This document shows positions 1 to 56,700 of a stretch of DNA of 64,000 bases, one piece after another. How positions within the stretch are numbered: the stretch's first letter is position 1; each line of letters opens with the position of its first letter. Under the pieces are notes generated by a model that ran no database searches, was not told where the DNA came from, and saw only the letters and a program-made list of their open reading frames with translations. A program made the position numbers and the translations under genes. The stretch is from Diphasiastrum complanatum (taxonomy: Eukaryota; Streptophyta; Lycopodiopsida; Lycopodiales; Lycopodiaceae): NCBI GenBank assembly GCA_029204225.1, contig CM055100.1, forward strand, positions 52,842,875-52,906,874. Reading direction: 5' to 3'.

Positions 1-381
1 CAAATCGTCTGTAATATCCCGCCAAACCAAGAAAGATCTGAAGTTCCAAAATATTTTGAGGTCTTAGCCAACTGAGTATGGCTTTAACCTTATTTGGGTC
101 CATCTTAATCCCATCTGAAGAGATAATGTGACCCAAATATGCTACTTCTTCAACGAAGAATTCACACTTGGATTGTTTAGCATAAAGCTTATGCTTTCTG
201 AGCAGTCGAAAAACCTTTATGAGGTGTTTTAGATGCTCCTTCCTCGTTTTGCTGTAGACGAGGATGTCATCTAAAAATACGACTACAAACTTACCCAAGT
301 ATGCTCTGAGGACACTATTCATCAAGGTCATAAAGGTAGCTGGAGCATTTGTGAGCCCAAATGGCATCACCTTAAACTCAG
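1..381 (-). pseudogene. Ty3/gypsy reverse transcriptase fragment, cut at both ends
   Basis: Minus-strand translation gives [12 protein letters not shown], then a VVVFLDDIL active-site box, then [16 protein letters not shown] and a segment ending GYYRRF. This is the palm and thumb of a Ty3 RT, open over about 120 residues. It continues past the window edge on the left. On the right it stops exactly at the LTR that starts at 382. It belongs to a Ty3 copy other than the adjacent element, whose own RT core is deleted. Confidence 0.8.
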
Positions 382-739
382 TGTAATAGATCCTAACACC
401 ACAGTAGGGCAAACACTAACTGATCCACCCATCCTTGCCTACTCCCTGATATAGAGTAAGCCCCTCCTAGCCCAGTGTGAGGACTGGTAGCATGCTACTG
501 CCAAGTGTCGGCCACGTGGCACTGACTTGGCCGACTGCACGTCGGGACCCAACTGGGGGCCCTATCCTACTGACAGGGTCCCTAGGCTGTGTTAGGCCCG
601 CCATGGCTATGGACCGTGCTGGGGCACACTACTCACACTGTCTTGCCCTGTTGGTCATGTACGCTGGACACGACCCTGACTGTGGTGTCTGACCTATCTG
701 TGTTCTCTAGGGTTCGGCACTGGTTACGAGCTCGTAACA
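382..739 (-). repeat. 3' LTR of the Ty3/gypsy element
   Basis: This is 358 bp, TGTAATAG...CGTAACA on the plus strand, the same length as its partner at 5634-5991. A polypurine tract adjoins its inner edge. Confidence 0.9.
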
Positions 740-755
740 CTCCCTCCCCCTTAAG
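740..755 (-). promoter_or_regulatory. Polypurine tract
   Basis: The minus strand reads CTTAAGGGGGAGGGAG directly before the 3' LTR, the plus-strand DNA primer site of the element. The integrase stop codon (TAA, 753-751) lies inside it. Confidence 0.8.
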
Positions 756-2148
756 AACCGTCTTGGTCCTCTAAGACAAAGTCTGGAAAAATCTTGCGAA
801 GGACGCTGCCTCTTTCCCAAGTGGCATTCTCAACAGGCTGATCATTCCACTTAACCAGATATTCTCGGTATAGAGTATGACGAGTCTGCGTCTCTCTACT
901 ATCAAGAATCTCCTCTGGTTCATGTGGAGGTTGATGAGGATCCAATGGAAGAACTAGAACACTGTCCCCTACCAGATTGTCTGATCTGGTTAAGGCTTTT
1001 CGTAACTGACTTACATGAAAGACTGGAAAAACCTTACTGCTGTGTGGGAGTTCTAGTTCATAGGTGACCTCGCCTAGTCTCCTACTGATGGTAAAGGGAC
1101 CACAATACCTTGGAGACAACTTAGCACACACTCTTGATTTGAGGGTTTTAGAGTCAACTGGGACTCTCAAGTAGACTTTCTCACCAGTGGAGAACTGCAC
1201 ATCCCGTCTGTGTGGATCTGCATAATGCTTGGCTCGATCCTGGGACTGTCTAATGCTACGCTTAGCATGTTCTATCATCTGGTTTAGGTCTTCTAAGAAG
1301 TTTCTGGCTGCTTCAACTTTTTCTTGTTTAAACCCTACAGCTGTGGGTGAGCATGGCTGAAAACCGTACATCAGCATAAATGGGCTGTATCCCGTAGCTG
1401 AATGTTTGGTACTATTGTAAGCAAACTCTAATATCGAGAGATACTCCTCCCAATTAGTCTGCTTCTTGCTGACGTATGCACGAAGCATATCCTCCAGCAC
1501 TTGATTTACCCTTTCTGTTTGACCGTCCGTCTGTGGATGGTCGGTGGTACTCATATTAAGTTTAGTATGGAGATGATGGAATACTGCCCTCCAAAAATTC
1601 CCAGTAAACTTACTGTCCCGGTCGCTGACTATGCCGGAAGGTAGACCGTACAATTTAAATAGCCCGTCTACAAACAACCTCGCTAACTCTGGAGCTCTAA
1701 CGATTGTTTTGGTCGGAATAAAATGAGCCATTTTGGTCAGACGGTCAACTGTGACCCATATAGCGTCATTACCCTTGTGGGTTTTAGGCAGGCCTACTAT
1801 AAAATCCATGGAGATACTCTCCCATTTACCAGCTGGTATTTCTAAGGGATGCAACAACCCTCCTGCCTTTAAACGCTCTGTTTTATTTACTTGACATTTC
1901 TGGCAACTGGTTACATACTGGTGGACGTCCTTTTTCATACTGGGCCAGAAAAATTGCCTACGAAGAAGCTCATAGGTCTTCTGTATGCCTGGGTGTCCCG
2001 CGCTAGGATTGTCATGACATTCATATAGGACCTGCTGCCTATAATCCTCTGAATTGGGGACACATACTCTATCTCTATAGAGCAAGTACTCATCCTGAAT
2101 GGAATACTGTTTCCATTTGAATCCTTGAGTCAACTGACCCTTAACCAC
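751..2148 (-). CDS. Integrase with chromodomain (Ty3 chromovirus)
   Basis: This 465-residue open frame inserts element cDNA into chromatin. It has an HHCC zinc-binding region (GHPGIQKTY ... CQKC near residues 50-90). The catalytic core has Asp in SMDFIVGLP, Asp in IVSDRD and Glu in GQTERVNQ. The C-terminal chromodomain is YREYLVKWNDQPVENATWE, which defines the chromovirus branch. It is the only undamaged part of the polyprotein. The ATG used is internal; the natural protein is cut from Gag-Pol. Confidence 0.88.
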   Translation of the reverse strand: MVKGQLTQGFKWKQYSIQDEYLLYRDRVCVPNSEDYRQQVLYECHDNPSAGHPGIQKTYELLRRQFFWPSMKKDVHQYVTSCQKCQVNKTERLKAGGLLHPLEIPAGKWESISMDFIVGLPKTHKGNDAIWVTVDRLTKMAHFIPTKTIVRAPELARLFVDGLFKLYGLPSGIVSDRDSKFTGNFWRAVFHHLHTKLNMSTTDHPQTDGQTERVNQVLEDMLRAYVSKKQTNWEEYLSILEFAYNSTKHSATGYSPFMLMYGFQPCSPTAVGFKQEKVEAARNFLEDLNQMIEHAKRSIRQSQDRAKHYADPHRRDVQFSTGEKVYLRVPVDSKTLKSRVCAKLSPRYCGPFTISRRLGEVTYELELPHSSKVFPVFHVSQLRKALTRSDNLVGDSVLVLPLDPHQPPHEPEEILDSRETQTRHTLYREYLVKWNDQPVENATWERGSVLRKIFPDFVLEDQDGS

Positions 2149-2870
2149 TGGGGTTTGCTTGGGTAATACAGGCTCAAAATCCTCAACGTCATCTGACGAC
2201 GTATACTCGGACTCATCATCATCCTCAACGGAAGCTGCCGTATTCTTGGATGAACTGGCACCAGCCCCGGGAACTGGTTCTGGAGTCTGTAACTATCTGT
2301 TCTGGACTGAGTTCCAGATAATAGAGAAGAATGCATCATGCTGGCATTTCCCTCTCAAGGACTCGAGTAACTCATTACGAATCTGAGTAAAACTCAGTTC
2401 GTTTATCATAGGCATCTGCTAAGGGCATCTGCTACTGTATTGAATTTTCCACGTCTATATCTAATAGACATGTCAAACTCTTGCATCAACTCTGCCCAAC
2501 GAGCTTTCCGACCTCTAAGCTCAGGTTGATTGCAAAGGTATCTGAGACTCTCATGGTCTGTCAGGACCTCAAAGTTGGCACCATACAAATAATGCCTCCA
2601 AGTCTTAAGGGCATGGACTATAGAAAAGAGTTCCTTTTCATAGGCACTGTACCTAGTCTGAGCAGGCTCGAGTTTTTTACTCTCGAACGCAACTGGTCGT
2701 CCACCCTAAGTTAGCACAGCACCTACTGCAAAGTCGCTAGCATCTGTTTCGACCACAAATGGCTGATTGGGGTCGACGACTTTTAAAACTGGTGCTGTAG
2801 GTAAGGCTGTTTTGGGAGCATCAAAGCTCTCCTGTTGTGCGGACTCCCAAATGAACTCGAGTATTTATTC
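2149..2870 (-). pseudogene. RT thumb and RNase H remnant of the Ty3 element
   Basis: Minus-strand fragments read in order FVVETDASDFAVGAVLT, then a stop codon, then RPVAFESKKLEPAQTRYSAY, and later YGANFEVLTDHESLRYLCNQ ending NTVADALSR. This is Ty3 RNase H with the catalytic DAS motif present but at least one stop and frame changes before integrase. Confidence 0.75.
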
Positions 2871-4138
2871 TTAATTGTGACTTTATTGAGGGCTCTGTAA
2901 TCTACGCAAAGACGCATAGACCCCTCTTTCTTTTTCACCAATAGGACTGGTGAGGCCCATGGTGAACTACTGGTCTGAATTTGGCCTTTCCCAAGATAGT
3001 CTGTTAACTGCCTAGTTATTTCTTCATCCTCTGTTCGGCTGACCCGATACAGAGGTTTAGAAACAGGTGTTGTACCTGGTACTAGGTTTATTACATGATC
3101 TACCTCTCTGCTAGGTAGTAAACCATGTGGCAAATCTTCAGGAAAAACATCTTTAAATTTAGACAATAAAGTTTCTAATTTACTGATTTTCTGCTGAATA
3201 GAACTGGAAATAGAAACTTCAGGAATAAACTGAAAGTCACATAAGAATACCTGATGGTCTTCGTCTCCGATTAGCTGACAGAGTTCTGAACTGCAGACCA
3301 TAGGGCTGTTGGGAACATCATGCTCCCCATGCAACTGGATCTCTCGGCCTTTATGCTGAAAGCTGAGGGTGTTCTCCTGATAGTTTCTGTGGAGGGAAGG
3401 TCCTAAACTGTAGAGCCAATCTCTCCCGAGAACAATGTCTGTTCGATCCAGGTGCATTATCTGAAAGTTTATTTCATCTTGGTACCCCTGAATACCAAGA
3501 TTTAACTTACTTACCATAGTTTCCCATATTTTTTTATCTTCACCCTTAGCTAATGAAACTATGTACCTATGCTGACTAGGTACTTCTGGTAGTTTAAGCT
3601 TTTTAACCAGGGTGTGGTTGATGAAATTATGGGTTGCCCCATCATCAACCATAACTCTTACTGACTGGTTACCAACTTTCCCATGCATACGTACTAGGTC
3701 ATGCGGCCTAAAGCTGAAGGGTCTCGCTAGCATTGCAGAGGTCAGCTGGCAACAGTGTTCATGATCTTCATGATACACTTTGATCTCGGAAGCTGCCGAG
3801 TCACTGGGGAAACATACAGTCTGAACAAGATGAACTTGTTTTTTATCTTTCTTATCTTTTTTAGTGAAAGGCCCCTTGGGACACTGTCTGACTGTGTGTC
3901 CCTTGCCCATACACACAAAGCACAAACGTTCTTGTTTGGCTTTCTCAAAATCATCTGGTTTTAAGGGCTGTATGAGTGAAGGGCGTTTCTGAGGAGCTTC
4001 ACTTTTAAATTTGTCTTCTTTCTTTCTTTTTAAATTGAAAGTCTTTCTGAGAAGGCTGCTCAGAAAGTGGCTGTTATCTCGCCTTCTTCCTGCCCACTGA
4101 ATCATCATAGATTTGAGCATATCTGAGAGCTTGCTCAA
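2866..4138 (-). pseudogene. Nucleocapsid, protease and N-terminal RT of the Ty3 element
   Basis: The minus frame holds the zinc knuckle [14 protein letters not shown], then a protease site [13 protein letters not shown], in which the usual DSG/DTG reads DDG. RT starts with [19 protein letters not shown] and VDYRALNKV, then stops abruptly at NKY near 2868. There the sequence jumps to the RT-RNase H connection ([11 protein letters not shown] in another frame). The palm with the Y/F-x-DD box is gone, a loss of several hundred bases. It overlaps the gag frame at 4074-4138 in another frame. Confidence 0.8.
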
Positions 4139-4874
4139 GGGTAGCAGGCGAGTTTCTCTGGACCTCTACTTTATATTCATCTTTGAGGCCACGGACAAAT
4201 CCCCTGATTTTCTGATAGTCATCCATATTTTTAATCTTTAAAATTGCTTCTCGATACTGCGAGATATATTGGATGAGGGATTTATCCATTACTGTTCTTT
4301 CCCAGGCTTCCCAGGCTCTATCCAGTTCATTTTCTGGTAAAAATTCTCTTAGGAAAGCTTCTTCAAAAGCTTTCCATGACCGGGGAGTCTGCCCAGTCTC
4401 CTGGAGATTTAACCACCACTTATAGGCCATAGGCCCTAAGGAAAGACTGGCCTCAATTGCTTGCAAATGGTCAGGGGTTTGTTTAAGAGCATGAATGTTC
4501 TTCCATTTGTTGAGGAAGGTTTGTAGAATATCTGCATTTCTATCCTTCTCTTCCCCATTAAAAGTAGGAGGCCTTAAATCTTTAAAAAAACTGGGGTGAG
4601 TCCGTAAAGTCTCACCCGAAACTGATGGAAGTGGAGAAGGGGATAACTGAGAAGTGGAGGGAAGGCTTCCTTTCGCGGAACTCAAAATTAAGTTTTTGAG
4701 TTCAGCGAACGAGTCGTCCACACTGGACTTGAAATTGGCTAATGCCAACTTCAGTTCATCCACTTCTGTTACCAATTGGAGAAACTGCTCCTTGGTAACC
4801 AGTTCGTCAAGTTCTTCGGCGAACTGTTCCTGTTCTTCCACTTCCATGGGTTCCTTCCCTTTCCTGCAAGCCAA
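4074..4874 (-). CDS. Gag capsid region of the Ty3 element
   Basis: This 266-residue frame has an acidic, coiled-coil-prone N terminus ([20 protein letters not shown]) and a Retrotrans_gag-type core. The core includes [20 protein letters not shown], then [26 protein letters not shown] and YISQYREAI. The frame is lost at 4074, before the zinc knuckle, which continues in the frame ending at 4138. It is the first coding region after the PBS. Confidence 0.8.
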   Translation of the reverse strand: MACRKGKEPMEVEEQEQFAEELDELVTKEQFLQLVTEVDELKLALANFKSSVDDSFAELKNLILSSAKGSLPSTSQLSPSPLPSVSGETLRTHPSFFKDLRPPTFNGEEKDRNADILQTFLNKWKNIHALKQTPDHLQAIEASLSLGPMAYKWWLNLQETGQTPRSWKAFEEAFLREFLPENELDRAWEAWERTVMDKSLIQYISQYREAILKIKNMDDYQKIRGFVRGLKDEYKVEVQRNSPATLEQALRYAQIYDDSVGRKKAR

Positions 4875-5619
4875 GGCTTCTGTTTCAAGTTCGTCGAAGC
4901 CTCACTTTTTTTCATCAGAAGTTAAGGTACCTCTCTTTCAGTTCCGAAAATGACCACTCCTCAGGGACCTGATCAACCCCAGGAGAACTAATTTACAACT
5001 GTACAAGGTAAAGGAAAGATGACTTAGCTGTTTATGAGGACTGTACTTCCAAAGAAATTACGAAGAAGAGCTCTCTCAGCTCTTTTACCCACGATTTCAG
5101 ACCTGCTGTCCCGGAAAATCCCAGCTTGAAGCTTCAAAATGGCGTCCAAATTTCCGGTTCCTTGAGTATAGTAGCTCGCTGATCTGATTGCTTCTGAAAT
5201 GGTTTCTAAAAATCAGATTTGAAGCCAAGATTCACTTCTGAATTCTGAAAATTTCAGAACACTGTACTCGCTGTCTGGCTGAGGTCCAATTTCTCAGAAA
5301 ACTTTGGTTTGAAGCCCCAAAAATGCAAATACTTTGGTACTCCTCTACCCTCGCTGGTTCTGGCCCAAACTTCTGATTTCTATTTCCTCTAAAATCTGAG
5401 AATTACCCTCTGAAAACGAAGGATACATAGCTGTTTTCTACAGCGATGGATCTGTTTCAGAAATCTAGCTCATATTCCCACTTAAAGGAAGATGATTCAA
5501 TGGAGATTTTCGCAGTAGAAAGCTACTCCTCCAGCGCTGGATCTGTCCTATTTACCAAAGTTTTTAAGAGATTCTGAACACCTTCTCCCTGCTGCTACTT
5601 AGCTCCCTAGGATGGAGAT

Positions 5620-5632
5620 GGCTCTGATACCA
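5620..5632 (-). promoter_or_regulatory. Primer binding site, tRNA-iMet type
   Basis: The minus strand reads TGGTATCAGAGCC one base inside the 5' LTR, the standard plant initiator-Met tRNA primer complement. It sets the orientation of the element. Confidence 0.9.
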
Positions 5633-5633
5633 G

Positions 5634-5991
5634 TGTAATAGATCCTAACACCACAGTAGGGCAAACACTAACTGATCCACCCAACCTTGCCTACTCCCTG
5701 ATATAGAGTAAGCCCCTCCTAGCCCAGTGTGAGGACTGATAGCATGCTACTGCCAAGTGTCGGCCACGTGGCACTGACGTGGCCGTCTGCACGTCGGGAC
5801 CCAACTGGGGGCCCTATCCTGCTGACAGGGTCCCTAGGCTGTGTTAGGCCCGCCATGGCTATGGACCGTGCTGGGGCACACTACTCACACTGTCTTGCCC
5901 TGTTGGTCATGTACACTGGACATGACCCTAACTGTGGTATCTGACCTATCTGTGTTCTCTAGGGTTCGGCACTGGTTACGAGCTCGTAACA
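5634..5991 (-). repeat. 5' LTR of the Ty3/gypsy element
   Basis: This is 358 bp, matching 382-739 end to end. Its outer edge abuts a CT microsatellite that leads into the LINE. Confidence 0.9.
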
Positions 5992-6034
<43 letters not shown>

Positions 6035-6070
6035 GTGATGGCTGCTGCTGCCTTGTCCTAGATCGCCCTA

Positions 6071-6117
<47 letters not shown>
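5992..6117 (+). repeat. CT microsatellites at the LINE 5' side
   Basis: Two CT runs (about 5995-6030 and 6077-6117) flank 46 bp of GCTGCTGCTGCC-type sequence. They may be 5' UTR of the LINE or the tail of an older copy into which it inserted. Confidence 0.7.
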
Positions 6118-6119
<2 letters not shown>

Positions 6120-6121
6120 CC

Positions 6122-7494
6122 ATGGCCCCTCCTCCTCACGCCCCTGCTCGTAGATCAGCACGATCCCCAGCCACCTCCTCACTCACCACTCACCTCCCCT
6201 CACTGCCCTTTCCCCTAACCCCCTCGCTGCTCCTTCTCCGTCTCCTTCCCTCGCTTCCCCTTCCTATAACCTCCTCGCTGCTCCTTCCCCCCTCGCTGCC
6301 CCTTCCCTCGCTGCTGCTCCTTCCCTCACTGCCCCTTCTCTCGATGCTCCTTCTTGCCCCCTCGCTGCCCCTTCCCTCGCTACTCCTTCCCCTAACCCCC
6401 TCGCTGTTCCTTCCCCTTCCCCCCTCGCTGCTCCATCCCCCCCCCTCGCTGACCTCCCTGATCTCCTAGCTGCCACCCCCTCACCCATCCTCCTTGCTGA
6501 CCCCTCCTTGTCACCCCCCTCACCTCACCCCCTCGCTGATCCCTCACCTCAACCCCTCGCTGATCTGTCACCTCACCCCATTGTCATTCCAGCCCCCCCC
6601 CTCGCTGCCACTTCACCTCACCCCCTTGATGACCCATCTCCCTCTCCTACCCCCCTCTCTAATGGCTGCCCCCCTGATTCAGCTCCTCTTCTGTCTTCTG
6701 ACCCTATTCTTCCCACACCGATCATTGCTCACTCTTCCTCCTTCACGGCACCACAGTCTACAGCCAATATTCCGTATACGCCTTCTAAATCAATTGAACT
6801 TTTATCATCTTGGCAGATTGATCAATTCAAGGCAGATTTCCAATTTTTGCGGTATGAAATTTCACAGCTGAAAGGAACGGTTACTTCTTTGGTCAACGAG
6901 AAGAAGCTATTGCAGTCCAAGGTTGCCTCACTCGAACAATCCATCGGAATCAAACAGGCCGCAGCTTCGGAATCCACCACCAACATGCTACGGGAGCTAG
7001 AAACCAAGATTGAGAAGCAACACGAAGAAGCCCTTTCCTGGGCATCAGTTTTGAAAAAGGGCACCAAACCCAGCGCTCCCATCTCCTCAGTTATCTCAGC
7101 CACCATCTCGGAAGAGAAATATCGAGACCAAAAATCCCACAATATTAGAGTTTGTGGAGTTCTAGATACACAGGATGCATTGGCTGAAGCTAAACGATTT
7201 CTTGACATCACTCTCGGGCACAGGACAGAGGGGTTAGACACCGCATGGAGGACCACTAGAGATGCAGCCACACTCATTCTTCGTTTCACCTCCCTCGAGA
7301 GCCGTCGAGATGCTTTGCGGTGCAGAGCTAAGCTACGTGGTACCACTACCTACATGGACGACAAACTCACATATATCCAGGTAGAGGAGAGGCGTAAGGC
7401 CTTTCAGGCAGCCCGTGAGTCTGGCAAACGAGTCATTTACCGAGATGGACGAGTGTGTTTTCTTGACAGCGCACCTAGCAGCTCCCAGTGCTAG
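6122..7494 (+). pseudogene. LINE ORF1 protein (coiled coil, RRM-like, C-terminal domain)
   Basis: The likely start is the ATG at 6122 (MAPPPHAPARRS). The frame then shifts within a long Pro/Leu/Ser-rich repeat and is open from 6508 to 7494. That part has a Pro-rich start, a coiled coil about residues 95-150 (ISQLKGTVTSLVNEKKLLQS, VASLEQSI), and an RRM-like segment starting NIRVCGVLDTQDALAEAKRF. The end contains RFTSLESRRDALRCRAKLRG and VEERRKAFQAARESGKRVIY. This resembles L1 ORF1p chaperones that coat element RNA. I see no CCHC knuckle, unlike most plant L1 ORF1. It ends just before ORF2. Confidence 0.75.
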
Positions 7495-10400
7495 GGATTT
7501 GGGGTCCCCAGGTTCGGGAGTGCCCCGGGGCCCCACCCACACCATCTCCGAATTGGAGTATGGAACTGTGATGGTTTACACTCATCCTCCATTGTTGGCG
7601 ACTTGGTCGATTTCATCACTGACAGGGATTTGCTGCTCTTTATGGAGACTCATGAGAGTCAGGAGAGAGGATTACCTATTTTTCCAGGATACAGATGGGA
7701 TTCCGTGTACAGACTTGAGACTAGATCAGCTAGCGGTCGTGGATCCGGAGGTGTTGCATGTTTATACAGAGAGTCTCTTCATCCGAGCAATGAGTGCATC
7801 AGACACGACGAGCATGCACGGTATATATTGGATTCATATTACTGGGCAGGATATTGGGTTGGACAGGGACCTCTTTGTGGCGGCTTGTTATTTTCCTCCA
7901 GAGTCTTCGTCCTTTGCTGAGGGCACAGGTTCACCCTACCTTGATTTATCGCCTGATATTATCAGATTTGCAGAGCGGGGGCATATTCTCCTCACTGGAG
8001 ATTTTAATGCCCGAACCTCTTCACGACAGTCAGAGTTCTATGACATCACCGACCAGCTCCGCGTTCATGCCCTTGATAGCGATGATATGGGAGTTACCAG
8101 GATTTCAGAGGACAGCTTGGGACCTACTACCCTTTACGGTGAGCATTTATTGCAGTTTGGAGAGGCCCATGAGTTAGCCATTTACAATGGCCTAACTTGT
8201 TGGCCAAAATCTGGCAGTTATACTTGTCACCCTCACAGTGGTGGACATAGTGTTGTGGATTATCTCATGGGATCACCATCTTCCATACCTCTCATCTCTG
8301 ATTTTCATGTATCTCCCACCACTCTCTCTGGTCATTCCTTTCTCTCCTTCGCTATCGGCCGCCTCCCACCTCCCCAGCCATCCTCACACCCCCTGCTTAC
8401 ACGGGCACCCAAGTATACACTCAGTTCTCTCTTTACACCAGTTTACCAGGAGTTCCTAACCTCATTGCTCCATTCCTTCCCTCGCGATAGTACAGTCGAG
8501 ACTCAAGCTGCCTTTCTTAGCACTTCTCTTCATACCGCTGCTTCCCTTGCTTTTCCATCTAAACCCCATAAAGCAAAGGCACCCGCTCCTCATCGATACG
8601 ACCCCCACACCCCCCGTGGTATGATGCTGAATGTCGCTCTCTTCGTCAGCTTGTCACCCATGCCCGCACTCACGATCCTCATCTCCTCCACTCCGCCAGG
8701 CGCTCTTACCGTCGCACACTCCACCGAAAAAAGCGTATATATGATGACTCCGAAGGAACGCATCTTGTTGATCTTCTCTTCAGTTCCTCTTCAGGCGCCT
8801 TTTGGCGTGAGTTTATCCCTCGTGCTCCACCACCCCTCCTGGATGACCTTCGCATATGGATCAAATACGCTACCAAACTATATACCATACCCACTGACGC
8901 ACCCATCTCTATCTCCCCACGCCCCTCTGAGTTCACCCTCTTCACATCTGACATGGTACTTACGACCATCAAGAGAATGAAGTCCCATAAAGCAAGAGAT
9001 ATCGAAGACCTTGAATCTGAACTCCTAACCCATGCTTCCGACCTCCTTGCTCCCACTCTAGCCACTCTCCTCAATTCCGCCGTTGTCTCTGGTTTCCCCT
9101 CATCCTGGTGCACCAACATCATCCACCCTATTCATAAAAATGGTGATCCCATGATTCCTGCTAATTACCATACCATCATGATTGGACATGTTCTCACGAA
9201 GCTCTATGGTACCATACTCCAGTCTGCAGTGAGTTCAGAGGCGGAAGCTCGGAGATTACATGCATTGGGGCAGGCAGGTTTCCGATCTCATTATTCTACC
9301 ACTGACCATATTTTTACACTTCGAGCCTTGATTGAGGAAGCTAAGTACTGGAAAGAGAGGGTTTACTGCTGTTTTGTAGATTTCAGGAAGGCCTCCAATT
9401 CTGTACCACGCTCCCTGCTCATTCAGAGACTTCGTGACCTTGGTTTCTCCCAGATATTGTTTTAGCAGTGATGGCTCTTTATGAGAAGGTCTTGGGATGT
9501 TTCCGACATAGCAGTGGCTTATTTGATCACATTTGGAGCTCCATTGGGGTGAAACAGGGGTGTTCTCTTTCACCGGTTCTCTTTGGATTGTATATTGATG
9601 AGTTAGAGCGAGTCATCTCACAGTGTGGCGGGGGTGGCTGTAGACTTGGCACCATTCTGATTGCTATTGTCCTTTACGCGGATGTAGTACTAGTATCCCC
9701 GACCAGAGAGGGTTTGCAGAGGCAGCTGGATTGTTTACAGGGATTTTGTACCAGATGGGGGTTGGGTGTGAACACTGCGAAGACCAAGGTTATGGTCTTC
9801 AACACTTCTCGCCTTCATGCAGCGCCAGGAGCTCATCCTAGATGGACAGGCCTTAGAGGTAGTTTCCTCTTATACCTATTTGGGGATACTCTTCTCTGGT
9901 CCTACCTTCGGCATGCGGCAAGCTGCCACCACCCGACTTGGGAAGGGGCATTCCTCTCTTGTTCAGCTTGAGAGGTTCTGTTTCAGGAAGCTCATCCGAG
10001 ATGTTCACAGTAAGTGTAGACTCTTTGATACTATTGTCACCCCCACAGCCTTATATGCAGCAAAGACATGGTGCAACGGCCTCCCTTCATCACATTGGGC
10101 CAGCATTTTACGATTGCAGACCACCATGCTAGCCCGTATGATTCGCGCGAAGCCCTTGGTTCCACATGAGATCCTTCTTGCAGAGTTTGCCGTTCCACCC
10201 ATTCAGATATATGCCGCGTTCCAGCTTATCACATACATTCAGATAATCCAGGCTCTGCCCGATGAGGATATGAGATATACACAGACAACACTTGTCTCCT
10301 CACACTTTCTTCATGACCAGGGCTATCGACTATCGTGGTTCTCTCAGGCATCCCATTTCCTCCTTGAGTCATTTGGTATCTCCATCACAGAGCTCCCCTC

Positions 10401-11172
10401 AGGTACTCATCAGTATATCAGGCGCATCTTATATCGAGCATATCTCGACCGTACTTGGGGGCGACAGCTTGGGGTGAAACCCGGCTACTACTGGACTCAT
10501 TTTATTGAGCTTGACATAGCAGGGTTCCCGGTCTTACCACATTATTTGGACTCGAGACTATCACATTGCCTCAGATTTACATTGGGACAGCTCCGTGTAT
10601 CATCACATCAGTTGGCTATTGAGACTGGTAGATTCCAGGGGACCCCGAGAGAGGAGCGGATTTGCCAGTTATGCTCTTTAGAGGAGGTGGAGTCAGAGGA
10701 GCACTTTATCTTTAGGTGCCCGATATATTACGATATCAGAGGGAGATACCACTGTTTGTTCCGAGACACACCTGTCACCTTACGATCGCTCATAGCTTAT
10801 GAGGATTCCCGATGCGCGGCACTCATGATACGAGAGATGTTTATACTACGACAAGATTTGTATCAGACAACCCAGCCGAGTCAGGTTTCTCAGCCTCAGG
10901 TCACTTCTTTCTTCTCCAGGAGGAGAGGACGTTTTGATGACGGTGACGATGATGATGATGACCTACTTGCCCACAGAGACCAGAGACAGCGTCCCACACA
11001 TACCCATGTTGCAGCACGAGCTACTCGACCTATCACGAGGAGACCTCTTCATCCTCTCAGACGACGTCAGAGACCACCAGTGGCCCTTCATGCCACAGGC
11101 CGTATTACATCCTTCTATATCATCAGCACCAGCAGGACAGGACTAGATGATAGCATCATATCTCACTCATGA
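7495..11172 (+). pseudogene. LINE ORF2: endonuclease, reverse transcriptase, zinc motif, PIP-like tail
   Basis: The AP endonuclease starts near 7550 (IGVWNCDGL, FMETHESQ, GRGSGGVACLYR) and continues after a frame change (HILLTGDFNAR, GGHSVVDYLMGS). RT spans about 8950-9830, with QAGFRSHYSTTDHIFTLRA, YCCFVDFRKA, GVKQGCSLSPVLFGLYIDEL and VLYADVVLV, in which the second catalytic Asp is Val. A stop falls at 9463. From 9817 one frame runs to 11172 with the motif CQLCSLEEVESEEHFIFRC. The C terminus carries QPQVTSFF (10891-10914), an Asp-rich run, an Arg/His-rich linker and RITSFY (11101-11118). Confidence 0.82.
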
Positions 11173-11331
11173 CTGTTAGCAGTATACATGCTCCCACATG
11201 TTTCTAATAGCATCACATCTATTTCAGTTTATAGCTTTAGCTCTAGATTGCTACTTTTGTTACTGTTTTGGAGACGTTTCATACGCTCCTATGGTTACCA
11301 CATACTTGACATGTACATTTACTAGTCTTAT

Positions 11332-11345
11332 ATGCCTTTTGGCAT
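11332..11345 (+). other. Conserved LINE 3' hairpin
   Basis: The sequence ATGCC-TTTT-GGCAT forms a perfect 5-bp stem 12 nt before AATAAAG. The same stem occurs at the 3' ends of seven other copies in the window. Known stringent-type LINEs use such a stem-loop as the RT recognition site; that role here is inferred. Confidence 0.75.
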
Positions 11346-11364
11346 GGAAAAGACATTAATAAAG

Positions 11365-11486
<122 letters not shown>

Positions 11487-11501
11487 GAGATGGGTACTAA
11501 C

Positions 11502-56538
<45,037 letters not shown>

Positions 56539-56700
56539 CCCTCGCTTCCGATCTCAATCTTGCTCTTTCCCTCAAGTCTCTTGATGCTGCTGTTCCTTTC
56601 CCATCTTCTTTTCTCTCATCAATTCCCCGTCTTCTTTTCTCTTATCAAAATTTGTGAAACTATGATATAAATAAATGGCGCCACAGGTAAGGGCCTCTTC
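56539..56700 (-). promoter_or_regulatory. Candidate 5' UTR and core promoter of the aminopeptidase
   Basis: Upstream of the ATG is a purine-rich stretch and then an AT-rich TATA-like run (minus strand TTTATTTATATC, about 56663-56675), roughly 125 bp from the start codon. The spacing would suit a TATA box about 30 bp before a short 5' UTR. The call rests on position and composition only. Confidence 0.25.

Larger units (their letters stand above)
382..5991 (-). mobile_element. Ty3/gypsy chromovirus, full LTR structure but RT core deleted
   Basis: Two 358-bp LTRs (382-739 and 5634-5991) begin TG and end CA, and I count about nine differences between them. Inside, in minus-strand order, come a PBS for tRNA-iMet, gag, zinc knuckle, protease, the start of RT, a deletion, RNase H, integrase, chromodomain and a polypurine tract. 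No 5-bp target-site duplication is visible: the flanks are CTCAG and CACTC. The roughly 740 bp between PBS and gag (4875-5619) hold no ORF. The element could not transpose by itself because the RT palm is missing. Confidence 0.9.

Noticed and set aside
477-774. Small plus-strand ORFs repeated at 5729-6038
   Set aside because: They lie within the LTR pair, antisense to the element, with no coding signature.
6122-6488. Leu/Ser/Pro-rich ORFs on both strands
   Set aside because: Compositional repeat inside LINE ORF1; only the plus strand continues into a recognisable domain.
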